Assembly: GCA_907163375.1 (NCBI GenBank)
Contig: CAJQUW010012963.1
Coordinates: 21,066-85,065 of the forward strand
Direction: 5' to 3'
DNA length: 64,000 bases
From: Prostheceraeus crozeri
Lineage: Eukaryota; Platyhelminthes; Polycladida; Euryleptidae
Shown here in pieces: positions 55,248 through 64,000 of the stretch (within the stretch, counting starts at the first letter, position 1; each line of letters starts with the position of its first letter). The notes under the pieces were generated by a model. The model was not told the origin of the DNA. It was given only the letters and a program-made list of their open reading frames with translations, and searched no databases. The translations under genes were made by a program, and so were the position numbers.

Positions 55248-58200
55248 ATGTCTGATAAAGATATTTTGTGTTTAGAAGATGCTGAAAAATGTAGATGTTG
55301 GCTGCTTTCTTTTGAGGCTTATTGCCGAACAAAAAATATAGAAGAAAAAGTCACAGAAGACGGGACATTTACCATAACAGATGTGTTTTTAGAAAAATGT
55401 GGCACTAAATCTTTGATTAAGCTTATATCAATGTTTCCCAATAAAGAGATTGAAAAAGTCGATTTCAAAACTATAAAAAAGACAATACTAGAATATATTG
55501 AGCCGAGAAATAGGTTAATTATTGCTGATAGAACGAACTTCTTACAAATTGCGCAAGAGTCTGGGGAAACAGAGATAGATTTCTTAAATCGTCTGAACGA
55601 AGCGTCGGTTTATTGTAAATGGGATTGGCTGAAAGCTGAGAAACCTAGTGATGAATTAATAAAATTAAGATTTATTGCAGGGTTAAAAGATGAGCAACTA
55701 AAATTCAAAATATTAGAAAAGCTGCAAATTTCACCAGCAATGGCCATATCAGAAATTATTGACTTTTGTCAAATAAATACTCAGTTATCGGACTTTATCA
55801 AACGAAAGGATATTCCACAAAACGATAACATTAAAACAGAAAGCTTTTACGTTGCTAAACATAAACGGAATCCTAAGAATAATAAAACATGTTCTAAGTG
55901 TGGCACACAACATAAGTATCGAGAATGTCCGGCTTATGGAAAAAAGTGCAACAAATGTGAACGATTTAATCACTTTTCTAAATGCTGTAAAAGTGGAAAT
56001 AATTTCAAAAACTTTACCAGTAATAAAAAATTCAAATCTAAGAAAATGGTTGATAATTTCACACATAATGTCGATGTTTTCTCGTTAACTAATTCGAATG
56101 AGGCTGTCTATGAAGAATATTTCATTAATGATCATCTTTTAAGATTTCAACTCGACACGGGTGCAGGAATAAGTATTTTATCAGAAAATCAATGGATTAA
56201 GTTAGGTTCACCTACTTTAGCTACAACGACTGTTATTCCTACAAATTATGATGAGTCTCAAATGACAACTTTAGGAGAAATAGACGTTGATTTGCGAAAG
56301 AAGGATAGTGAAAAGACCTTAGTTGTTACATTCCTTGTAATAAAGTCAAATAAATCGTATGGTCTTCTTGGACGAAATGCCTTAGATATGCAGCACAGTA
56401 ATATCGAAACTTTAACTGTTGAAGTTCAAGAACTTCCGGCTATAAAGAATTTCAAAGCTAAGATTGTCTTGAATGATGACAACCAACAAATGAAATTTTG
56501 TCCAGCGCGTCCCGTACCTGTACATTTACGTGAACTACTAGATCAGGAAATTATAAATCTGGAAAATCAAGGTATAATTTCTCCCATTACGCATGCAAAA
56601 ATGGCAAGTCCTGTCGTTTGGGTTAAGAAGGAAAATGGTAAATTTAGAATGTGTGTTGACTTTAAAGCAACACTAAATAAACATATTCAATCCGATTCCT
56701 ACCCTTTACCTTCTATTGAGAATATTTTCACAAAAATAGGTAACTCAGCATATTTCGCTAAGATTGACCTTAAATCTGCATATTGGCAGATAGCTTTGGA
56801 TGAGGAATCGAAACAATTTTCCGTGATTAATACTCATAAAGGACTTTACACTGTGAATAGATTAATAATGGGTATGAAAAATGCAAGTTCAATTTTCCAG
56901 CGTTGTCTAGAACAAATTTTAAAAGGCATTATTGGTGTGGTTATATATCAAGATGATATAATGATTTGTGCCGAGTCAGAAGGACAATTAAGACGCCGAC
57001 TTAAACAAGTACGTAGACGGTTAAAAGATCATCAAGTTACTCTAAATAGTGAAAAATGTATTGAGTCATCTCAATCGTTGAAATTTCTTGGATTCATTTT
57101 TAGTAGAGAAGGCATTAAACCTGATCGTTCATTAGTAACTAAGATTGAAGATGCTCAGAAACCTAAAACAAGCAAAGACCTTATGAGTTTCCTTGGCTTA
57201 GCTAATTATTACGGGAGATTCATAGATAAATTTGCTGAAATATGCGCACCTCTACAAGAAGCCATAGATAAAAACGATAAGAAGAATATAAAATGGAATG
57301 ACATTTGTGAAAGAAATTTTCTTATTCTTAAAAAGAAATTAGTATCTTCTCCTGTGTTACAACCATTCTCTCTGTCAAAAGAATCCGTTCTTACAGTAGA
57401 TGCTTCGTGTTCTTCAGTTGGTGGTGCTTTGTCACAAGACGGACATCCGAATTTGTATATTTCTAGAAAACTTTCCACAGCAGAAAGAAATTATAGTAAT
57501 ATCGAACGTGAAGCTTTGGCAGTTACTTGGTGCTGTTACAGATTGCAACATTTTTTACTAGGTAAACGATTCAAAATACAGACTGATCATAAGCCGTTAG
57601 TCCACATCTTTGCTCCTAATCAAGCCTTGAAGACTGAGATTTCTCCTAGATTACTGCGGTTTTCTCTTAAAATGATGAGCTTTGACTTCGACATAACATA
57701 CATTCCTGGACAGAATAATACGATTGCTGATTATCTTTCTAGAATTCATGTACATGATGACACAAAAGTTCCTACAGTTCATTTTTCTGAACCATGTATA
57801 CCTTTGGAAACTATAAAAGATGAATATACACACGATAGATTTCTTAATAACATTAAACAGCGAATTGTCAATGGCGATTGGTCTTTTATTAGTGCGAGGG
57901 AAAAACCCTTTAAGAAGATTGCATTGCAGCTTACTGTGGACAATGGAATCATACGAAGAGGTTCAAAAGTTATTCCTCCTCAATCTCTTTATTCACAAAT
58001 CATAAAGATCGCTCATCAAACGCATAATGGTATGCATGCAACAGCAAAGATCATCCAACAAGAATTTTATTGGCCCGGGATGTATACGCATATCGAAGAT
58101 TACATCAAAGGATGCCAAGAATGCTCAAAAGCGAGGTTTAAAAGTCCTGATACCACTCATAAATGGCCAAAAGAAGTCCAGCCCTGGCATAGAATACACA

Positions 58201-58509
58201 TTGATTGGGCGTACCATCGGTTAACTGGTAATATTTTGATTATCGCAGATTCTTTCACTGGATGGTTGGAAGCCATCATATGTCCGAATAGAACTACTCA
58301 AACAGTTATCAATAACTTAAGAGCCATCTTCGCAAGATTTGGGATACCTCATGTCATTGTAAGTGACAATGCTCCGGAATTTTCGAACAACGAGTTCCAT
58401 GGTTGGATTAATAGAATTGGCAGTCGCATTCTACACACTCCTGAATATAGACCCCAATCTAATGGGTTGGCCGAACGAATGGTCAGAGTTATAAAGGATG
58501 CTCTAAAAT
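55248..58509 (+). pseudogene. Gypsy gag-pol region (fossil)
   Basis: A single long frame holds all main parts in Ty3/Gypsy order: a gag-like N-terminus (from Met 55248); two zinc knuckles (CSKCGTQHKYREC and CNKCERFNHFSKCC, about 55890-55995); a protease (QLDTGAG, 56150); a reverse transcriptase with YQDDIMI (56945); RNase H (TVDASCSSVGGAL, 57390); and an integrase with its zinc-finger region (58010-58120) and catalytic core (IDWAY at 58200, SDNAPEF at 58365). The order protease-RT-RNase H-integrase places it in Gypsy, not Copia. The integrase region is interrupted at 58510 by another transposon; related coding sequence lies beyond it at 59562-60003. It is a fossil with one large break. Confidence 0.93.
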
Positions 58510-59561
58510 CAGTGGCGACGCCAGCCGTCTGTTTTCGGCAGGGCCAAGGCAGAGCCAAATAGATTCGTGGCAGGGCCGCATAAATGTATGCCAAGGTCAT
58601 TCCAAACAATGTTGAAAAGTACATTTTTGGGGTCCCTACAGATATAATGAGAATGCCAAATGCTGCCGTACTGCAGGTGTGAGAGAAGTGTTTTTGAAGC
58701 TGAGTGTTTAATACATTAGGCCTAATTAAAATGAATCAATATAAGCATATATATAGCATTTTCAAGTTACACAACGTAAGTAACGCTTCAAATTTGGTTA
58801 CCATACTTCAAATGTAGAATTAAAAGTAGGCCTATTATCTTACAACATAAAAATCTAAAGGATAGACCCTATGCGTCAGTGATACGACCTTTTAAAAAGG
58901 TTGCTCTAACATAATGCGTATTTCGCAATACTATTAACTACTACTGTAAAATTGGAAATACTTCCTTGATTCTGAAATCTGGTCAATCTGGACGTCCGCA
59001 TGAAATCCGGACTGTCGGCAGCCCTGTGCCAAAAAATGAAATAAATAAGATTTTGGCCGTATTGACCCTCCGATAAATATAGCGTATTAATTGTCCTAAT
59101 TTTCTTTAAAATTGTAATTACGAATTCAGTTTATAGTTATAGAGTTTATTTTATTTGCATAAATTAGGTATTGGTGAATGATTAGCCTAATAAGAGTGCA
59201 AGATGATAAGAGTGTAAAACAATTTGAAAAAAAATATCACAGCTGATCGTCAAGGTCATGGACATCCAATTTAGATTGTCCGTTTTTAAACAAACCGATG
59301 AAAATAATTGGTTTGTCAATGGAGTGAGAACAGCCGTCGTTACAACAAATACGTATCAAATATTTCATCTGTATTCTCTGCAAAACTTCCATACCAAATA
59401 AGAATAATACAAAAAAATGAATAAAATATTGCTACACTGTTAATTTACGAAATGTTCAAAATTCTCTCAAAAAGTTGGCAGGGCCACAGGCAGGGCCAGA
59501 TGAAATTTGGCAGGGCCGCGGCCCTGCCTGGCCCGCCCCTGCCGTCGCCCCTGTCTAAAAT
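58502..59561. mobile_element. Non-autonomous hAT element, 1044 bp, 8-bp TSD
   Basis: The element 58510-59553 begins CAGTGGCGACGCCAGC and ends, inverted, CAGGGGCGACGGCAGG, with many ggcagggcc repeats near both ends. An 8-bp duplication tctaaaat lies at 58502-58509 and 59554-59561. It carries no transposase. It is inserted in the Gypsy element and is the youngest layer in this nest. Confidence 0.93.
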
Positions 59562-60004
59562 GCTTTAACCCAGCAAAGAATTCATTGGACGCATACGTGA
59601 ATAGACTTTTATTGGTACATCACAACACCTCAGTAAGAGGTGGCAAGACTCCGTCAGAATTGATGTTCGGGAGGACTTTACGATGTCCGCTAATAAGTCA
59701 TTTTAAGCCTTTGCAAAGACTTCTGTATAAGCCACATGCACAGTCAGGTACCTGCATGGTGAGGTATATGTTTAGACAAGGACCAACAACAAGCCTTGTA
59801 GCGCATCCTGATGGAAGATCGATAGTAGCACATGATGCGCAGATCAGAGCGGCCCCAACGGAAGAAGAAGAAGAAGAACGTGGTACAAGTGACAATGTGG
59901 TACAAGATCGAGGAAGTGACGAAGGGAGTCTGCGAAGGTCGAGCAGGGTCAGGAGACCAGTGAGGAGATATCCCGATTTCGAACATCTCGCCGAGAGAGG
60001 GAGA

Positions 60005-60265
60005 TGTTATGAGTGATGACTTATTTGTGCCTTATCTTATTTTCCTTACTCATCAACATAGCTATGTGCATGTATAGGCAAGTAGCTATAGCACATTCTA
60101 TGTATGTTTTTGTGGAGTTGAGCAGTAACTCATCTCTATGTATATGCACTTAAATGGCTACATGATTTTCATCTTGAACGATGTAGAGAGTTTAAATTTG
60201 TATTTGTATTCAGTTGCAAAATATACTTGCTTGGGACAAGAGGGACTTCTGGGGACAACGCAACA
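60005..60265 (+). repeat. Gypsy 3' LTR, 261 bp
   Basis: Nearly identical to the 5' LTR; preceded by a purine-rich tract and followed by the TSD copy ggtat. Confidence 0.95.
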
Positions 60266-60270
60266 GGTAT

Positions 60271-60880
60271 CTATACTCCTAATTCGGCGTATTCACCTAA
60301 GCGATACCGCTTCGCCGCCATGAGATCTCTTTTTGACCGTGCTTTGAAAATAAATTCCAGCGTCAGAAATTATCAAAAATCCGTTTCTATCATCAGCAAT
60401 ATTTTTCAAAAAAATGGCTTCACTGAATATGAAATTACTCGCGTTCGTAAAGATGTTGAGGCGAGACATGAGAACCGGACTCTCACTCAAAATTCAGATC
60501 CATTAGAGTGTCGCATACTCAATTGGAGCTTCCCCTTCATTGCTGAAGGTGAGAACAATTTATTGAATCATATCAAAGAGATCAACAAAATTATTCCTCC
60601 GAATGTCAAAATTCGTCCTGTTTTCAAAACTATGAAAACTAGCATGTTCTTCTCGAATAAAGACAAAGGGCCGTCCGAACTCAAATCTAACATTGTCTAC
60701 AAATACATGTGTGAGCACTGTGACAAGTGCTACATCGGTAGTTCAGTTCGGCATCTGGTGACGAGAATGAATGAGCATCTGAAGGGCTATCCAACGCCCA
60801 CTGAAATCAGTATGCACATTCATCCTCCTCAGAAAGGAAATTTCAAATTGTCTCTAGCACGTACTATCCAAGCATTCTAG
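60271..60880 (+). pseudogene. PLE-1 C-terminus with GIY-YIG-type endonuclease
   Basis: The frame resumes right after the Gypsy TSD with YTPNSAYSPKRYRFAAMRS, a PLE segment after the RT thumb. A linker with IIPPNVKIRPVFKT follows, then VYKYMCEHCDKCYIGSSVRH (60690-60750), whose VYKY and CYIG match the two halves of GIY-YIG with a CxxC just before them, and RMNEHLKG. The stop is at 60878. The GIY-YIG domain nicks target DNA in PLEs. This part is open throughout. Confidence 0.88.
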
Positions 60881-60902
60881 AATCTATTCTGTTGAAGAAA
60901 TC

Positions 60903-61206
60903 AAATATTGACCACCTGATGAATGAACGGGGAAGCTCCATATCTCTATGCCTGAATCTGTAAATAGCTGTAAATAGTTTTATTGTTTTATTGTATTTCA
61001 CTGCTTTTATTGTTTGACTTGACGCAAGAGACCAGACAACGTGACGCCATAAATGTTGAATTGTATGAAAAGTGATCATCATCCGATATGTCTCGATTTT
61101 GTATTTAAGTGATTAAATGTCAAACAGTCTTTTGTTCACCTGAAGATGGCATGTGCACATGCTGAAACATGTAGTGCATCACAAATCAATTCGTTTTGAT
61201 TTATCA
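60903..61206 (+). repeat. PLE-1 inverted repeat, right copy
   Basis: The 3' tail of PLE-1, 304 bp. Starts in aaatattgaccacctgatg just after the stop codon of the endonuclease frame and ends gttttgatttatca. Confidence 0.9.
61137..61176 (+). ncRNA. Hammerhead-ribozyme-like motif (right copy)
   Basis: CAC-CTGAAGA-tgGCATG-tgca-CATGCt-GAAA-CATGTA-GTG contains the CUGAnGA and GAAA core boxes. Stem I is CAC/GUG, stem II is GCAUG/CAUGC with a UGCA loop, and a minimal stem III leads to a GUA cleavage triplet. Hammerhead ribozymes with very short stem III are known from PLE terminal repeats. The flanking bulge in stem II makes activity uncertain. Predicted cleavage would fall after 61173. Confidence 0.6.
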
Positions 61207-63055
61207 TATACTTGTATATGTATATATATAATGCTACAGTGCAACATCGAAATACTCAAATTATGCTGTTAAATGCAAATGCATGCTCTCATCCTAATCA
61301 AGGCGCGTTTGGGTACTCCATGGCCCTTTGGCTTCGGAATCTAGCTTCATACCGTCGGGCCGAGTTCGGTGGATCCACTTCCCCAAATAACACACCATTC
61401 GGAGGTCTTTCTTCAAATGTAATAACATTATTCCATACGGCATACTAAGCTACTAACCAAACGGCACAATAATTGCACATCCATCTAAGTATAAGAACTG
61501 CTGTGGCAATTAGGCAAAAATGCATTTGGGTCATCAAAACTACATGCACAGCATATTCATCTTGAAGAAAAGCATTAAAAACAGATTACAGTGTATTACA
61601 GTTATGATAAAACAATGTTAACATAATTCTTTGGAAGATGAAATATGTGGTATTCGTACAAGTGTTTCTATGCTACATGATAAGGCTATTAGAATAGTCA
61701 GATACAGTCACCTTAGAAATCAATCAGCTTAAAATTCATGCGTGCATGTCATGTGGCTTCAAAAATGCTTTGGCAAATATGCACCTTACCGTTCACGATT
61801 ATAAAAATTACAATTTTCATGCCACGCAAAAATATACAAATCGATTGATTCAGGTTTGTAATCATCATCATCACTGAAGTGAAAAGAACATACGCGTGTA
61901 TATGCCGTCTGAATAAAGTTAGTGTGGTGAATGTTTGATTCAAGTTGACGTCTTAGGTTCATTAAGAGGAAATCGATGACATGTCACAGATTGGTGTTTG
62001 CAGGATCGCTTCTTGTTTCATTGCACCCACTTTAACATGCAGGAACACACCAAGCCGTCACTACCTCAGCACTCGCTTACTCAGACAGAAGCGACCCGAG
62101 TGATAATTTTTTCTGCAGGAGCTCTGAAAAACTATGTCGGCTTGTTGGTGGGCGCGCTCATCAGTTAGCTTTCCCACCATCGCTGTTCATTACCGTCGAC
62201 AATGCACACTCGTGTAATACTTAATCCTCTGTCTCAGCTAGGAAGACCAGTCAAAAAGTCTATTATCGAGATCGAAGCGCACGCCGTCAACCACCAGCTG
62301 TACACCAACTCACCGAATTTCACCTCTTGTCGCGTCCTTATACATCCTAGGTTCATGGAGAAAGCGCTACATTTTAAGTACATATTTCTGCACACCACAA
62401 TCCATCTTAATCACTGAAATCAAATGAAACTACTTCGACGAGGTAACTGTTTCTTGCAATGGAGGCAAAACGACTCCGATGAGTTAGCTCATTCTTGGTA
62501 GTGACAGTGTCGATGTAATTCAGCAGAGGTTCTTGAAAAAGAATGATTTATCATAATTTTCAATTATATTATAATATAACATAACATATAGCATGCTGAC
62601 GGGCCACGAGTCGGGCTGAGAAGAGGAATGCAAAAATGGCTGCCACTCTGGTTTCCACCTTGATCGATTGACCTTCCAGAGTCAATCCAAATCGAATCTC
62701 TTCCAGAGTCATTTCTGAATAAGGAATTCTGCACTGCGACCTGCGTTTCTCATTAGGGGTAAAAATCCTGATTTCCACATGTTTGAAGATTTTGAAATAT
62801 CGCTCAGTATTGGCTATGAATCCTCTTAGCTGCTGCTAGTCTTGATGCAAAAACGGCTACGCGTACTCTGAGAAGTTGCACTTGAGTACAAGAATATATT
62901 TAAGAAATTTATTAGTTCATAAGACATGCCTGAAACTTCTTTCTCACCGCTTACCATTCTAAGAAATCCATGAAAAAATAACCCACAAATCCTATATTTT
63001 AGCATCCACTTCTCCTGCCTATTCGAATGAATTGAGGAATTGCTTATACCCACTA
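61207..63055. other. No gene recognised
   Basis: Non-coding. The minus frame at 62569-62778 looks protein-like but has no recognisable domain. Confidence 0.45.
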
Positions 63056-63619
63056 CACTGCAAACAGTATGCTCCAACAGCAAACTGAAAAAACTCAGAA
63101 TGCACGCCACTAATCAAGAACACAAGGGAACCCCTAATGTTGGTAGGCATCTGTAGGCAACATTCGGGGTCTACCATAAGAATCTCTAGAACATTTTTAA
63201 TCATCTTTATGCTGCTTACGACAGCGTCGTAACATTAGGGGCTCACGTGGGATTCGAGATTATTCCATAGATCTTAGTACCTCCACTCCTATTGGCTACA
63301 ACTCCGAATTCACAGTGTTTAGAGCAATAGGAGGTAGCATTAGGAGCGAACAGTTTACAGTGTAAGCGTTGTCAGTTTCGCAGCTGTAGCTTAACAATAA
63401 GAGACAAGTGATGAATTCTACGGATTAGCCCCTAATGCTGCGACGCTGCCGCAAGTACAGTGTAGTATAAAGATGATAAAAATGTTCTAGAGATTCCTAT
63501 TCCAAAGCCCCTGATGTTGCTGCAGATGCTTGCTGACACTTGAGGTCCTATTGTGTTCTTGATTAGTGGCCTGTGTTCGGATTTTTTCAGCCTACTTTAG
63601 GAGCGTGCGGTTTACAGTG
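63056..63619. mobile_element. Foldback CACTG-ended element, 564 bp
   Basis: Ends CACTGCAAACAGTATGCTCC (63056) and, inverted, CACTGTAAACCGCACGCTCC (63619). The arms stay similar for about 170 bp (ccactaatcaagaacacaa, tctctagaacatttttaatcatc). Two further internal tttacagtgta/tacagtgta sites at 63353 and 63457 suggest a composite or tandem structure. It is non-coding. Confidence 0.78.
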
Positions 63620-63881
63620 TGGATAGGGGTTACTGAATGTTAATAAAACTTCTAAAATCGTGTTGATTATTTGGTTATCTGGAATCTTCCTTGAATATGT
63701 AATAGTTATTTACGCAACTAGTGCTTGATTGCTTCTCTATAGCATTCCACGAGTTGCATCTTAAACGCCCTAGCCCATACAGGCCATTTAAATCTAACGA
63801 GTTCGAAAGCTGTGATAAGGCAATTTCATACACGAGTTGCGTGGAGAATTTTATTTGGTGACGTGTTATGATGATCAAGGA
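63620..63881. other. No gene recognised
   Basis: Short spacer; nothing recognised. Confidence 0.4.
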
Positions 63882-64000
63882 CATAGAAATTAACAATACC
63901 ATAGAAAGTCCTAGAATGGAAATTGCATGAAAATTATGGCACACTCCGGGGAACTTAGTTGTGGCAAAATGCAACTTGTGCAATCTGGCTTCCATGTTTT
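63882..64000. mobile_element. hAT-type MITE, 256-bp family, partial at window edge
   Basis: Begins CATAGAAATTAACAATACC and contains cctagaatggaaattg and ccggggaacttagttg, similar to 818-1073. It runs off the window, so its right end and TSD cannot be seen. Confidence 0.6.

Larger units (their letters stand above)
54814..60270 (+). mobile_element. Young Ty3/Gypsy LTR element, broken by an insertion
   Basis: The element spans 54819-60265, with two 261-bp LTRs (54819-55079, 60005-60265) beginning TGTTATGAG and ending CGCAACA. I count one difference between them, so insertion was recent. A 5-bp TSD ggtat lies at 54814-54818 and 60266-60270. A primer-binding-site-like tggtgtcagaag begins 2 nt after the left LTR, and the purine tract gagagagggaga (59993-60004) precedes the right LTR. 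The coding part is interrupted by a 1.04-kb hAT-type element. Otherwise it looks close to whole. Confidence 0.95.
52487..61206 (+). mobile_element. Penelope-like element 1 with nested insertions
   Basis: The outermost element of the nest. Identical-looking 304-bp inverted repeats at 52487-52790 and 60903-61206 bound a 5'-truncated PLE. Its reverse transcriptase starts near 52800, is split by a second PLE (52854-54334) at a DVKNLFTSIP-type motif, resumes at 54335, is split again by a Gypsy element (54819-60265), and ends with a GIY-YIG-type domain at 60880. Both insertions show exact TSDs, so the order is clear. The left inverted repeat is a reversed copy of the 3' tail. Confidence 0.88.

Noticed and set aside
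52298-61082. Repeated 60-residue frame (FHTIQHLWRHVVWSL) on both strands as a gene pair
   Set aside because: It lies wholly in the 304-bp inverted repeat of PLE-1, which is its non-coding tail.
62569-62820. Minus-strand frame with protein-like composition (IPYSEMTLEEIRFGL)
   Set aside because: No domain, no start context and no supporting exon; could be chance.
1-64000. CRISPR arrays, operons or other prokaryotic features
   Set aside because: The sequence is plainly eukaryotic; the only short-period repeats are microsatellites and the arrays at 30957-31815, whose units touch each other without spacers.

Overview
This window looks like repeat-dense, AT-rich nuclear DNA of an invertebrate metazoan. 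The species cannot be named from sequence alone. Almost every protein-coding stretch I recognise belongs to a transposable element, and the elements are typical of aquatic invertebrate genomes: hAT, piggyBac, mariner/pogo, CACTG-ended elements, a RAG1-like transposase, several LINEs, Penelope-like retroelements (PLEs) and one young Ty3/Gypsy element. I see no bacterial features and no rRNA or functional tRNA gene. The two host-gene candidates are a small secreted PAN/apple-like protein at 17790-18332 (minus) and, much weaker, a signal-anchor ORF at 30043-30222 (minus).

Layout. 0-7 kb: small non-autonomous elements, several with exact target-site duplications (TSDs), some nested in a LINE endonuclease relic or in each other. 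7.1-16.0 kb: a three-layer nest. A CACTG-ended element (7106-15978) contains a ZBED-type hAT (7319-15204, TSD atatacga), which contains a nearly whole LINE (about 10590-13969). 16.2-17.1 kb: an internally deleted LINE. 17.8-18.4 kb: the PAN-like gene. 19.6-22.9 kb: two head-to-head PLE fragments sharing a 450-bp inverted repeat, one carrying a foldback element. 25.5-28.2 kb: a nearly complete but dead piggyBac. 28.9-29.7 kb: a deleted mariner-like element. 31-32 kb: a FLYWCH-type ORF between inverted short-repeat arrays. 34.8-37.1 kb: a decayed transposase whose D, D, CxxC, HxxxxH and E motifs line up with the RAG1 catalytic core. 37.3-38.0 kb: a 53-bp hAT miniature and its 256-bp relative. 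40-47 kb: four LINE fragments, one of them an R2/R4-like restriction-like endonuclease domain. 48-52 kb: a long hairpin, CACTG-ended elements, a tRNA-derived SINE and other MITEs.

52.5-61.2 kb: the most elaborate nest. A PLE with identical 304-bp inverted ends carries a second PLE (11-bp TSD) and a Gypsy element (5-bp TSD, LTRs with one difference), and the Gypsy carries a 1.0-kb hAT-type element (8-bp TSD). The PLE ends contain hammerhead-ribozyme-like folds.

The region therefore reads as a layered record of transposition in which insertion order can be worked out from TSDs. The most notable items are the RAG1-like locus, the hammerhead-bearing PLE ends, the 53-bp hAT miniature and the FLYWCH ORF with inverted arrays. 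All family assignments come from motif recognition without database searches.
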